This document shows, one piece after another, positions 8,295 to 15,310 of a stretch of DNA of 64,000 nucleotides. The position numbers and the translations under genes were made by a program. Position 1 is the stretch's first letter; each line of letters opens with the position of its first letter. The stretch is from Patescibacteria group bacterium (GTDB lineage Bacteria; Patescibacteria; Paceibacteria; Paceibacterales; UBA10102): the NCBI GenBank assembly GCA_024239055.1, contig JANBVJ010000002.1:1-64000 (forward strand), in the 5' to 3' direction. The notes beneath the pieces were generated by a model, which was not told where the DNA came from, made no database searches, and saw only the letters and a list, made by a program, of their open reading frames with translations.

Positions 8295-8455
8295 TTTTCC
8301 CATTTCCTTTTTAGATCATCTATTGTAGGTGGTGATTTGTTTTCTGCTGATCTTCCTTGATGCTTTCTCCCAAAACACTCAAAGCAAAGTATCTGTCCTT
8401 TTTCCTGAACCAATTCAACATCACTTGTTAAACAGGAATGGCAAAGTCCTTTCAT
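8291..8455 (-). CDS. zinc-ribbon mini-protein
   Basis: 54 aa with CHSC and CFEC pairs and a C-terminal helix. It starts MKGLCHSC; this is not the 46-63 kb tag. Overlaps on both sides support it. Confidence 0.66.
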   Translation of the reverse strand: MKGLCHSCLTSDVELVQEKGQILCFECFGRKHQGRSAENKSPPTIDDLKRKWEK

Positions 8456-8724
8456 TATACTTCTACTTCCTTAATTGTTTTACATTGATATTCCCAATTT
8501 GTAGTTGGAATTGGTTTTTTTGCTTTCACAAATTTACCAGTTGAGATATTTTTATCGAACCTCGCTTGAATTTCATCAACTGTTTCACCATGACAGATGC
8601 AATTATGACATTGAGGACATTCTTTTGTTCCAATTTTTAATGTAATATAATGAATGCACCATTCGCTATCCTCAAGAAATGATGTAAACCCACAGTCTTT
8701 ACAAGTTACTTGGTGCTTGATCAT
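8455..8724 (-). CDS. zinc-finger protein with two CxxC knuckles
   Basis: 89 aa from the ATG at 8724, which overlaps the upstream stop as ATGA. CKDCGF and CPQCHNC with CIH suggest one or two zinc sites; the tail is basic and ends in acidic residues. Function unknown. Confidence 0.7.
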   Translation of the reverse strand: MIKHQVTCKDCGFTSFLEDSEWCIHYITLKIGTKECPQCHNCICHGETVDEIQARFDKNISTGKFVKAKKPIPTTNWEYQCKTIKEVEV

Positions 8725-8819
8725 TTTCCCCATGCTTCATGACCTCCACATTGTCTACAAGTAATTGTTCTATCACTGTTAATTATCATGTGATTAGAAT
8801 TGCAGTCATGACAGTTCAT
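8721..8819 (-). CDS. zinc-ribbon mini-protein
   Basis: 32 aa: CHDC and CRQCGGHE. Minimal ribbon with ATGA overlaps at both ends. Confidence 0.63.
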   Translation of the reverse strand: MNCHDCNSNHMIINSDRTITCRQCGGHEAWGK

Positions 8820-9115
8820 GTTAGATCACCATATTTTATTTTCACAAGTCTTTCATATCTGGTACAACCTTCTTCCCCTAATGCCTCTACACATATTTTG
8901 TAGTCATCAATAGTTAATTTTTCCATTAATTTCCTATCTGCTGTACTCAGTTCTTCTACAACTAGAAGATCAATTATTTTCTGTTGGTTCACTATAATTT
9001 CACTTACTTGAGTATTGATCATATAGAAATTGAATGTAGTTGTAGCCTGAAATACAATTAGAATTGCAACTATTCCTGTGAAAAAAAGACCTCCTGAACT
9101 CATTCTCATTTTCAA
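8816..9115 (-). CDS. single-pass membrane protein
   Basis: 99 aa from a TTG overlapping the upstream stop. One helix at about residues 8-28 (GLFFTGIVAILIVFQATTTF), then a helical, acidic, probably coiled soluble part with two Cys. Topology suggests an N-in anchored regulator or scaffold. Confidence 0.66.
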   Translation of the reverse strand: MKMRMSSGGLFFTGIVAILIVFQATTTFNFYMINTQVSEIIVNQQKIIDLLVVEELSTADRKLMEKLTIDDYKICVEALGEEGCTRYERLVKIKYGDLT

Positions 9116-9207
9116 TGACAATTACACTCGCATTCACAATCTATTGGATCTCCATGATGTCTTATTCCTTGTAATGTTCTATACTTGCATTCTTTACTAT
9201 GAATCAT
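9112..9207 (-). CDS. Cys-rich peptide
   Basis: 31 aa ending in CECECNCH, a dense metal-binding tail. ATG start within the upstream gene; the stop overlaps the next gene's TTG. Could chelate metal or be a very small zinc site. Confidence 0.52.
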   Translation of the reverse strand: MIHSKECKYRTLQGIRHHGDPIDCECECNCH

Positions 9208-9337
9208 TTTTTTTCTCCACGAGTGGACATTGTTCTAATATTTTGAAATAGATGAAAGCAACTTCTTTACATCTTTGATTAGTATGTTTTTCAAAAACTT
9301 CATTACAATATGGACAAGTATCTTTTTCAATGCCCAT
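9197..9337 (-). CDS. zinc-finger mini-protein
   Basis: 46 aa. CPYCNEV with downstream CKEV and CPLV residues. Start ATG at 9337, overlapping the previous stop by 11 nt. Confidence 0.6.
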   Translation of the reverse strand: MGIEKDTCPYCNEVFEKHTNQRCKEVAFIYFKILEQCPLVEKKNDS

Positions 9338-9464
9338 TTTTAATTTCTCCCCATGTTATTCTAATTCCTAGTAAATGTAAGATGTGATGTCCTCCCCAAT
9401 TCCTATAGAAAATACTCCAACCACACTCACATGTCTGCTTTAGATTATGAATAAAAATTCTCAT
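9327..9464 (-). CDS. small protein with CEC pair
   Basis: 45 aa: TCECGWS followed by a His-rich hydrophobic helix (GGHHILHLLG). ATGA overlap with the membrane-protein gene upstream. Function unknown. Confidence 0.55.
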   Translation of the reverse strand: MRIFIHNLKQTCECGWSIFYRNWGGHHILHLLGIRITWGEIKNGH

Positions 9465-9727
9465 TTTGTATTCCTTAATTTAATGTACATCAATATTGTT
9501 AATCCGTTTATTGCTATTGCTGTAGCAATAAAAATTACAATTAAAATTACCATTCGTTCTGGATAAGGATGCCAAGTCATCATATCAAGATGATAATTTG
9601 TTGTGTAAATTGTAAAGAGATCTATAAACACTGCACCAAATATTGCAATTCCTAAAGCAATTTTTTTAAGAAATTTTTGATCTTCTTCTAACCTCTGTAA
9701 TTCATACTCATACCAATTCCAATTCAT
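9461..9727 (-). CDS. two-helix membrane protein
   Basis: 88 aa with two transmembrane helices (IALGIAIFGAVFIDLF and MVILIVIFIATAIAI) and a short loop. Tyr/Trp-rich N terminus. ATGA overlaps on both sides. Confidence 0.7.
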   Translation of the reverse strand: MNWNWYEYELQRLEEDQKFLKKIALGIAIFGAVFIDLFTIYTTNYHLDMMTWHPYPERMVILIVIFIATAIAINGLTILMYIKLRNTK

Positions 9728-9843
9728 TTATCATCTTTCTCCAATACTTTGCGAACACGATCAATTGTTTTTTTATCTGCTTTGATATGGATATTGAGTT
9801 TTTCACCAACAATATAATCAATCTTTAATTTTTTAATAGTCAT
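9724..9843 (-). CDS. small basic protein, unknown
   Basis: 39 aa, alternating strand- and helix-like, lysine-rich (MTIKKLKIDYIVGEKL). ATGA overlaps on both sides are the main support. Confidence 0.52.
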   Translation of the reverse strand: MTIKKLKIDYIVGEKLNIHIKADKKTIDRVRKVLEKDDK

Positions 9844-10070
9844 TTCTTTAATGCCTCATTGACCTTAGCAAGTTCATTTCTAACCCACATTATTCCAGAT
9901 ACATATCCTGCATTTGAGGCTTCTACTAATCCATGAAGATCACTTGGAGAGTTTTCCATTTCTTTTAATGATCTTAGAACTTCTTTTTCCATCATAATCT
10001 CAATAACTTCTAATGCATCTTTGTTACTGTATAATTCTAAAATTTCTTCTACTGAATGATATTGTTTCAT
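9840..10070 (-). CDS. helical protein, unknown
   Basis: 76 aa, predicted nearly all helix (EEILELYSNKDALEVIEIMM). ATGA overlaps with both neighbours. No family recognised. Confidence 0.62.
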   Translation of the reverse strand: MKQYHSVEEILELYSNKDALEVIEIMMEKEVLRSLKEMENSPSDLHGLVEASNAGYVSGIMWVRNELAKVNEALKK

Positions 10071-10288
10071 TTATCATCTTTCTCCCAAACTTTTTTTTCT
10101 GGAAATTCACCTCTGTAAAAGAACCAAAAATAAGAATTACCTCTATCAACAATTGGAATGATTTGCCCTATACGAAATTTTTTTGGTGCATCGCTTTGTG
10201 CTTGTAAGACTTTGTTTAATTGCTCTTCATTAGTTCCATATTGACCTTGAAATGAAACAGATTTGGCTTTAACATCAATAAAATTCAT
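10067..10288 (-). CDS. small beta-rich protein, unknown
   Basis: 73 aa with alternating hydrophobic strands and aromatic residues (SYFWFFYRGEF). Immediately after the MazG-like gene with ATGA overlap. Function unknown. Confidence 0.62.
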   Translation of the reverse strand: MNFIDVKAKSVSFQGQYGTNEEQLNKVLQAQSDAPKKFRIGQIIPIVDRGNSYFWFFYRGEFPEKKVWEKDDK

Positions 10289-10608
10289 TTTCTAGTCATC
10301 TTTCCTCCTTCATTTGTTTTCTTTTTATTAACATAGTTTGATTCAATTTTTTTCAACATTGCAACATCAATGTCTGCCTTTGGTCTCATAGCCATTATTT
10401 GGAAAAAGAAATGTAAAAGATCTGCTCCTTCTTCTGAAACTTCCTCATCAGACTTTCCCTGCCAAATTGCATCTAACATTTCAGATCCTTCTTGAACCAT
10501 CCTACTATGCAGATAGAATAATTCTTGATTGTATCCTTTTTCCTTTGCAAGTTTACCAACTTTCAGTTGATAGTCTTTCAGATTCATTTTATTTTTGAAT
10601 AGATTCAT
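10285..10608 (-). CDS. MazG-like nucleotide pyrophosphohydrolase
   Basis: 107 aa. The helical core has EGSEMLDAI, then EEGADLLHFFF, matching the paired ExxE and ExxD metal-binding helices of the MazG/phosphoribosyl-ATP pyrophosphatase superfamily. Such enzymes hydrolyse (d)NTPs to monophosphates and are common in phages, acting on alarmone or dNTP pools. The start overlaps the upstream stop (ATGA). Substrate cannot be read from sequence. Confidence 0.78.
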   Translation of the reverse strand: MNLFKNKMNLKDYQLKVGKLAKEKGYNQELFYLHSRMVQEGSEMLDAIWQGKSDEEVSEEGADLLHFFFQIMAMRPKADIDVAMLKKIESNYVNKKKTNEGGKMTRK

Positions 10609-10793
10609 TTCCCTTCCTGTTTTAATTCATAGAAAAATTGTTGGCATTTCATTCCTTCTGCAAGAGTAGGATGATATTCCTTACAGTTTGCATCCCAATA
10701 ACATCTCCTACAAATTTGATGTTTGATGCACCAACCACACTTGCAAAATTTGTGACCAAAAAGAATGCATTTCCAGTTCTTTGTCAAATCCAT
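10605..10793 (-). CDS. Cys-rich zinc protein
   Basis: 62 aa with several Cys pairs (CKCGWC, CRRC) and Trp residues. Start may be the ATG at 10793 or the TTG at 10787, which overlaps the upstream stop. Function unknown. Confidence 0.65.
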   Translation of the reverse strand: MDLTKNWKCILFGHKFCKCGWCIKHQICRRCYWDANCKEYHPTLAEGMKCQQFFYELKQEGK

Positions 10794-10963
10794 ATCATCC
10801 CTTGTTTTCTTGCACAGTCTCTACAAATTATTCCCATACCTGTAATTATTAATTTTTGATCTGTTCTAAGGCAACCAATACATTGATTCTCTGGTCTGTG
10901 CTTATGGCATAAGTAATCAATTTCTGGATAACAATCCTCACAACCCACTTTATTTTCATTCAT
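10784..10963 (-). CDS. zinc-binding mini-protein, treble-clef-like
   Basis: 59 aa: CEDC, CHKH, CIGC and CRDC in succession, giving two interleaved sites. ATGA overlap with the AN1 gene upstream. Confidence 0.66.
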   Translation of the reverse strand: MNENKVGCEDCYPEIDYLCHKHRPENQCIGCLRTDQKLIITGMGIICRDCARKQGMIWI

Positions 10964-11283
10964 TTCTTATTTTTTATCTCCTTGAGAATTATTCCATCAT
11001 TACAGTCGTGATGAAAGTGAATTTTTATGTGTTCATAACAATATGATCCAGTGCAAATTGGACATTGGTTTTTAGGATTCTCTTGACAACCAAAAATTCC
11101 ACATATAAGTCCATTCTTTGATTCATTAGACCATTTCTGAACCTTGTCATAGAGTTCTTTAGGATCAATTTCATCAATGTTTACTTCCTCTCTTCCATGA
11201 CCAACATAAATTTCAGCATCTTCTGGAATTTTTTTCATAATCTTTTTGAATTTTTTTAGAGTATCCGAATCTTTAATGATCAT
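10960..11283 (-). CDS. AN1-type zinc-finger protein
   Basis: 107 aa. The N-terminal half is acidic and helical. The C-terminal half has C-x4-C (CGIFGC), CPIC, YCYEHIKIHFHHDC, the AN1 finger arrangement. AN1 proteins are widespread in archaea and linked to stress and proteostasis; here it may be an adaptor. A second AN1 mini-gene is at 13633-13758. Confidence 0.75.
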   Translation of the reverse strand: MIIKDSDTLKKFKKIMKKIPEDAEIYVGHGREEVNIDEIDPKELYDKVQKWSNESKNGLICGIFGCQENPKNQCPICTGSYCYEHIKIHFHHDCNDGIILKEIKNKK

Positions 11284-11519
11284 TTTTTTGGAATCTCCAT
11301 TTTTCTTTTATGGGCTATCATTGCACTAGCCATTAAATGATGTAAAATATTACATTGATCACATTCAGAAGCGTGTTGTCCTGTTTCAATGCCTTTTTGC
11401 AATCCCATCATAGTAATTCCATCCTCAATTTTTAGTTCTTCTAAGACTTTAATTGCAAATCTTTTTGACTGTTCAAAATTTTTTCTTGTAATTACAATAT
11501 GTTCTTCTTCTTCACTCAA
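11280..11519 (-). CDS. helical protein with Cys pair
   Basis: 79 aa, helical, with ECDQC in the middle followed by a His pair (LHHLM). May be a small metal-binding helical hairpin. ATGA overlap downstream; 8-nt overlap upstream. Confidence 0.62.
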   Translation of the reverse strand: MSEEEEHIVITRKNFEQSKRFAIKVLEELKIEDGITMMGLQKGIETGQHASECDQCNILHHLMASAMIAHKRKMEIPKK

Positions 11520-12186
11520 CTATTGTTACACCTCTATTGATATTGTCTGCACATGAATTGTACATTGGTGACTTTGGAAAATGTTTTAGTGCTCTTTGTA
11601 ATGCCTTTCTATAACAATATTTTTGATGAAAAATTCTATCAACCTTTCCAGATACAAAAAAATCAGTTAGTTCTGGTTTCATTTTAATTATATTGCTCCT
11701 TTTTGTTTTTCCAAGTTTCCTTGTTTGCATATCTGGATTTTTGAATTTATTAGGCATGTACATTCTAATTGTAACTTCATTAAGTAATCCAAGTTTTTCG
11801 AAATCTTTTGTTATTGAATTACATACATCAGGAATATGAATACCTTTGTGCAAATATGGAACTGATAACCAACCAAAAAATTCTTTTTTTCCGAGATTAG
11901 TCAAACCTTTGAAATATAGTTCAAACTTCTCTTGATCTCTAATTACAACATTTTTTATCATTGGTTTTATAAATTCGAAAATCTCTACATTTGGATTTAT
12001 CTGTGGTTTTTCTTTAACTACTAAATTCTTATATTTTGATACAAATTTTCTTATTTTATTTGCATCCCAATTTTTCGGAAGGATTCTTCTAAATTCTAAT
12101 TCTTTTAAAATTTCATTATAAGATAATTTTTTTATTCGTAATGATATTATTGTTTTAAGTAAAAAAATTCTTTCATCTAATCTCAC
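11512..12186 (-). CDS. putative DNA-binding protein, recombinase-like N-terminal helices
   Basis: 224 aa from a GTG overlapping the upstream stop (GTGA). The N terminus (LSYNEILKELEFRRILP, then an RKFVSKYKN helix) resembles the helix-turn-helix of the large-serine-recombinase 'recombinase' domain, but no serine catalytic domain is present. The rest is basic and unassigned. Confidence 0.6.
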   Translation of the reverse strand: MRLDERIFLLKTIISLRIKKLSYNEILKELEFRRILPKNWDANKIRKFVSKYKNLVVKEKPQINPNVEIFEFIKPMIKNVVIRDQEKFELYFKGLTNLGKKEFFGWLSVPYLHKGIHIPDVCNSITKDFEKLGLLNEVTIRMYMPNKFKNPDMQTRKLGKTKRSNIIKMKPELTDFFVSGKVDRIFHQKYCYRKALQRALKHFPKSPMYNSCADNINRGVTIVE

Positions 12187-12341
12187 TTTACTAACTTCAC
12201 CTCAACAATATCGTCATTTTTTAAATAATGATCAATTGTATCTAAAACGGTTTTATCCCAAACATAGTCTGAATCAAATTTCATTACTGATACATCCTTT
12301 GTTCCATCTTTAGTTTTGATTTTAATGAATAACTCTCCCAT
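12183..12341 (-). CDS. small beta-fold protein, unknown
   Basis: 52 aa (MGELFIKIKTKDGTKDVSV), strand-rich with an acidic middle; ubiquitin-like or OB-like size. Stop overlaps the next GTG start. Confidence 0.58.
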   Translation of the reverse strand: MGELFIKIKTKDGTKDVSVMKFDSDYVWDKTVLDTIDHYLKNDDIVEVKLVK

Positions 12342-12344
12342 TTT

Positions 12345-12884
12345 TTATGCCTCTATATCCATATCACATGTAACTTCACAGTCTGGTTCTGCTTGATCTG
12401 CACATGCCTGACACCAGTATTCAGGATTTTGATCATCCATTTTTTTGTTAAACTCATCAGGCATTAGAATTAAAGTTAGTTCTTGTTCCTTGCTTGCTTC
12501 TTCTTCATTCTCATCATAATTTTCCAAGTGGGATTCACTCTGACACATTCCAAACTTTTTTGAAGGATTTTTAGAGTCATCAAAGTCACAGATGTAATTT
12601 TCTCTGTCAAATGCAACCTTCAACATTTTTTTAATTGCTTTGAAACTATTCCTGTTAATGTACATCATATCAAGACCATCAAGTGCATCTATGTTTGGTT
12701 CCATCTCATCAAAGGTTTCATCTAATCCTCTTGTTACTTCCTGTTGGATTCGTTTGAGATATGTATAGGCATACAACTTTGGAATAATATCGTATTTTTC
12801 AATTGTATCTGCAAGAACATCACTACCTCCTGTTCTTAGAATATCACATGCTTCGGTAATCATTTTTCTAGAAATTCCTTCCAT
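12345..12884 (-). CDS. acidic helical protein with C-terminal Cys cluster
   Basis: 179 aa. Helical N-terminal two thirds; acidic linker (ENYDENEEEASKEQE); C terminus CQACADQAEPDCEVTC likely binds metal. TAATG overlap with the upstream membrane gene. Unknown family. Confidence 0.66.
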   Translation of the reverse strand: MEGISRKMITEACDILRTGGSDVLADTIEKYDIIPKLYAYTYLKRIQQEVTRGLDETFDEMEPNIDALDGLDMMYINRNSFKAIKKMLKVAFDRENYICDFDDSKNPSKKFGMCQSESHLENYDENEEEASKEQELTLILMPDEFNKKMDDQNPEYWCQACADQAEPDCEVTCDMDIEA

Positions 12885-13114
12885 TATTCCAATCTCTTTT
12901 TATTTTGAAAATATCTATCAATTCTTTTTTCATAAATTGCTGTAATCAATCCTATGAATACAATTACAATAGCAATTAACAATAAAATTGAATCTAAGTT
13001 AAAAATAAACCTAATTGCTCCAAGTGAAAATCCAGAAATCATAAGTAGTAACCAAATTCTTGTTGCATAACTTCTCATATCCAACTGTTTTCTAATGTTA
13101 TCTTTAGGATTCAT
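12884..13114 (-). CDS. two-helix membrane protein
   Basis: 76 aa with two transmembrane helices (IWLLLMISGFSLGAIRFI and ILLLIAIVIVFIGLIT) and charged tails. Between two soluble mini-proteins with 1- and 4-nt overlaps. Confidence 0.7.
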   Translation of the reverse strand: MNPKDNIRKQLDMRSYATRIWLLLMISGFSLGAIRFIFNLDSILLLIAIVIVFIGLITAIYEKRIDRYFQNKKRLE

Positions 13115-13296
13115 CGAATTCCATCCCTCTTTACAATTTTTACTACTTGTTCATAGATGAAAATTTTGGGAATATCATCAAGAAGTTTTGCCATGCTTAA
13201 TTCCCTGTGACACTTTTTGTAAAACTTCCACCAATCTACTATGCACTTGTAACTTCCATCGTACAAAGGAGTAGGTTCATCAAATTTGTACTTCAT
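13111..13296 (-). CDS. small protein, unknown
   Basis: 61 aa, Trp/Tyr-rich N terminus (YKCIVDWWKFYKKC) and a helical basic C terminus. ATGA overlaps on both sides. Confidence 0.6.
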   Translation of the reverse strand: MKYKFDEPTPLYDGSYKCIVDWWKFYKKCHRELSMAKLLDDIPKIFIYEQVVKIVKRDGIR

Positions 13297-13526
13297 TTCT
13301 TTTTCTCCTTTAGTATTTCAATTTCCAGTTCCTTCTTTGCTTCCTCAATAACCTTTTCAATAATTGGATTGAAGTTCTTAACGCCTAATCCAATTGAACT
13401 CACAAGTGTTATTGTTTTGCTGAAACTCCAACTTGATTGAGTTTCTTTGATTAAATTTGCTTGAACCTCTCTTAATTTTAACAGTATTTTATCATCAATG
13501 ATTACTGTAATTCTGGTTCCTACCAT
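13293..13526 (-). CDS. ribbon-helix-helix regulator
   Basis: 77 aa. RITVIIDDKILLKLREVQAN, then SSWSFSKTITLVSSIGL, reads as the strand and two helices of an RHH (CopG-like) DNA-binding domain; a lysine/glutamate-rich helix closes it. Likely a transcriptional repressor. Confidence 0.7.
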   Translation of the reverse strand: MVGTRITVIIDDKILLKLREVQANLIKETQSSWSFSKTITLVSSIGLGVKNFNPIIEKVIEEAKKELEIEILKEKKK

Positions 13527-13636
13527 TTGGGTTTAAACACCTTCCCACAAACTGATCTTAAACACCTGTACTTTGTATTTTTTTTAGTTGCATCAACTGG
13601 AACTGATCTTGATTCGCACTTTGGACAGAAGATCAT
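13520..13636 (-). CDS. zinc-ribbon mini-protein
   Basis: 38 aa: CPKCESR and CLRSVCGKVF, a ribbon like those of phage Ogr/Delta-type transcription activators in spacing. ATGA overlap upstream; a 7-nt overlap with the RHH gene downstream. Confidence 0.66.
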   Translation of the reverse strand: MIFCPKCESRSVPVDATKKNTKYRCLRSVCGKVFKPKW

Positions 13637-13758
13637 TTACAATCTCCCTTTGACATGTGTTTTTTTAGATGAAAAGTACAGAACATTTCCTTGCAATTTT
13701 GACAAGATAAATCTCCCACTCTAATACATCCTTCTCTGACACAACTAACGAAACTCAT
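13633..13758 (-). CDS. AN1-type zinc-finger mini-protein
   Basis: 41 aa consisting of one AN1 finger: CVREGC, CQNC, MFCTFHLKKH and a final DC. ATGA overlaps on both sides. Confidence 0.7.
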   Translation of the reverse strand: MSFVSCVREGCIRVGDLSCQNCKEMFCTFHLKKHMSKGDCK

Positions 13759-13865
13759 TGATCATCACTACAGTCTAAAACTCCCTTGCAATCTGGACAT
13801 CTGTACTCGCAAGCAACAGTTTTTTCCATTACAACATCGCATCTAGGACACCTTATTTCCTTCAT
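13755..13865 (-). CDS. zinc-ribbon mini-protein
   Basis: 36 aa: CPRCDVV and CPDCKGV. The start lies within the 3' end of the next gene upstream (23-nt overlap). Confidence 0.64.
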   Translation of the reverse strand: MKEIRCPRCDVVMEKTVACEYRCPDCKGVLDCSDDQ

Positions 13866-14256
13866 TTTTAATCACCAAAGAATGGTCTGTATTCCAATCA
13901 ATAATTTTTAGATTTACTAAAGCATTAATTAACTGACTTACTTCTGGACTACTCATCTTAGTTTTTGCCTTGATGAAATCTCTTTGACTCCAATTGTGCA
14001 TTCCTTCTAATTGAATAATTAATGTTAAAACTTCATCAAGTCTTTCTACATTAATTCTACAAAATGATTCGTACCTTCCGTTGATTATTCTTCTTAGGAA
14101 AAATTTTACATCCAAGAGAAAACTGCTTAGTTCATGTTTTCTATACATTCTTGATCTATCTGAACCAAAATATTTGTAGACCATGAATCCTGCAACAAAT
14201 AAAAGAACTGCTTCCATTGGATTATTTACTATTGCATCAATGATTTCAAAACTCAA
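13843..14256 (-). CDS. membrane-anchored winged-helix-like protein
   Basis: 137 aa from a TTG overlapping the upstream stop. A hydrophobic helix at about residues 12-28 (MEAVLLFVAGFMVYKYF) precedes a soluble domain with MHNWSQRDFIKAK and SSPEVSQLINALVNL, which read as winged-helix segments. Could sense or tether DNA at the membrane. Function inferred only. Confidence 0.6.
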   Translation of the reverse strand: MSFEIIDAIVNNPMEAVLLFVAGFMVYKYFGSDRSRMYRKHELSSFLLDVKFFLRRIINGRYESFCRINVERLDEVLTLIIQLEGMHNWSQRDFIKAKTKMSSPEVSQLINALVNLKIIDWNTDHSLVIKNEGNKVS

Positions 14257-14426
14257 AGGTATAACCACCTGAAAACCATTTCTCTTTCATCTTTTGAAAG
14301 TGCTTTCCAATCACAAAGAGTATCTACTTTAAAGTCTGCATTATGAAGAATTACATCTCTGTCTCTAGGATCTAATTTGTCCCACAACTCCTTAACATGT
14401 TCAAGTTTTTTTACTACTTCATTCAA
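14253..14426 (-). CDS. helical protein, unknown
   Basis: 57 aa, charged and helical (NEVVKKLEHVKELWDKLDPR). TTG start and TTGA overlaps at both ends. Unknown. Confidence 0.58.
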   Translation of the reverse strand: MNEVVKKLEHVKELWDKLDPRDRDVILHNADFKVDTLCDWKALSKDEREMVFRWLYL

Positions 14427-14551
14427 TTCTCTTCTAACCTCTTTGCTCCGTAAAATGCTAAACCAATTGCAACTACTGTTAATACTACCAATGCACCAAT
14501 TCCAAATTCAGAAGTGAGTAAATCAAAGAACTCTTTAACTTGATCAAACAA
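14423..14551 (-). CDS. single-pass membrane peptide
   Basis: 42 aa: a short amphipathic N terminus (FDQVKEFFDLL), then one transmembrane helix (GALVVLTVVAIGLAFYG) and a basic end. TTG start within the last codons of the upstream zinc gene. Confidence 0.58.
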   Translation of the reverse strand: MFDQVKEFFDLLTSEFGIGALVVLTVVAIGLAFYGAKRLEEN

Positions 14552-14762
14552 GTCCTAACATCTCCCTGAATTTTTTTGACATTTCTTTCTGGTCATCTGG
14601 AATTTTTTCATCCATACTTTTTGCAAGATAAAATAAAATTCTGGTCTCGTTTATTCCACAGTCAGAGCAAATGTAGGTCTTTTTATCCTCACTTGAAATA
14701 GAATTTGTTTCTATAGGTTCTTTTAATCTGATTCTGCCACATCTTGGACACTCCTTCCCCAT
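14544..14762 (-). CDS. zinc-ribbon protein heading the mini-gene operon
   Basis: 72 aa from the ATG at 14762. Ribbon CPRCGRI...CSDCGIN at residues about 4-45, then a helical tail. The start is set by a TATA-like element about 25 nt upstream, which makes the message nearly leaderless. First gene of an unbroken chain of about 36 overlapping genes ending at 7185. Confidence 0.72.
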   Translation of the reverse strand: MGKECPRCGRIRLKEPIETNSISSEDKKTYICSDCGINETRILFYLAKSMDEKIPDDQKEMSKKFREMLGLV

Positions 14763-14780
14763 TCTCAAAACCTTACACTC

Positions 14781-14795
14781 GTAAATAATTAAGTG
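14781..14795 (-). promoter_or_regulatory. promoter of the 14.8-7.2 kb operon
   Basis: Minus-strand CTTAATTATTTAC, about 25 nt before the ATG at 14762, fits an archaeal TATA box. A GACACGTACA box lies about 30 nt further upstream. Confidence 0.55.
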
Positions 14796-14811
14796 CTCTG
14801 TTGATCGGCTT

Positions 14812-14838
14812 TCCGTTGCGACACGTACATCTTTAATT
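14812..14838. promoter_or_regulatory. GACACGTACA box (14820-14829)
   Basis: TTTCCGTTGCGACACGTACA then TCTTTAATT. One copy of the recurrent box; 58 nt upstream of the operon start at 14762 and 4 nt after the stop of the 28-aa zinc gene. Confidence 0.7.
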
Positions 14839-14919
14839 GGAATCGAGATAACACCTGTTACAGATCTGATCCTTTTTTATCCAAAGTCGTGTGCCACAGA
14901 TTGAACAGGTTGGTTCCAA
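14833..14919 (-). CDS. zinc-ribbon mini-protein
   Basis: 28 aa from a TTG: CSICGTRL and CNRCYLD, a minimal ribbon. It stands alone between the terminator at 14962 and the box at 14820. An in-frame stop lies just upstream, so TTG is the only start. Confidence 0.5.
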   Translation of the reverse strand: MEPTCSICGTRLWIKKDQICNRCYLDSN

Positions 14920-14960
14920 GAAAAATTATCCATTTTTAGTTGGATTTGAATCTTTAGTGT

Positions 14961-14995
14961 AAAAAAAATTGATTGATCTCTAAATTGAGATCAAT
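14961..14995 (-). terminator. hairpin plus T-run terminator
   Basis: On the minus strand ATTGATCTC, a 6-nt loop and GAGATCAAT form a perfect 9-bp stem that includes the stop of the upstream gene, followed by CAA and a run of eight T. This is the most convincing terminator in the window. Confidence 0.75.
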
Positions 14996-15305
14996 TTTCG
15001 TGCTCATAACCATCATCTTCGTTGAGATGCCTTTCAATCATTGATAGAACTTCCTTTTTATCAAGTCTGTCCTTCTCAAAACTGAAACTAAATACATCGA
15101 ATTCCTTCCCATCTTGGGAATATTCGTGTACGTAATGGCTATGACCACCAAACCAGATGTAAAATATCATTCTATTTTCATCTGGTACTATGACTTCGGG
15201 AGAATCAGAAAAAGCATCTACCCAATTAACGGTTTCTTCGTAATTAGGATGCTCTCTAAGTTCTTGCATAGTGATGTTTTTTGCTTTAATTCGTAATTTA
15301 CTCAT
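14991..15305 (-). CDS. small acidic protein, unknown
   Basis: 104 aa. Aromatic/His-rich centre (FYIWFGGHSHYVHEYS) and an acidic tail. A good ribosome-binding site, GGAGGTG, lies about 9 nt before the ATG, unusual here because most starts rely on overlaps. Second and last gene of a two-gene operon. Confidence 0.7.
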   Translation of the reverse strand: MSKLRIKAKNITMQELREHPNYEETVNWVDAFSDSPEVIVPDENRMIFYIWFGGHSHYVHEYSQDGKEFDVFSFSFEKDRLDKKEVLSMIERHLNEDDGYEHEN

Positions 15306-15310
15306 TCATT

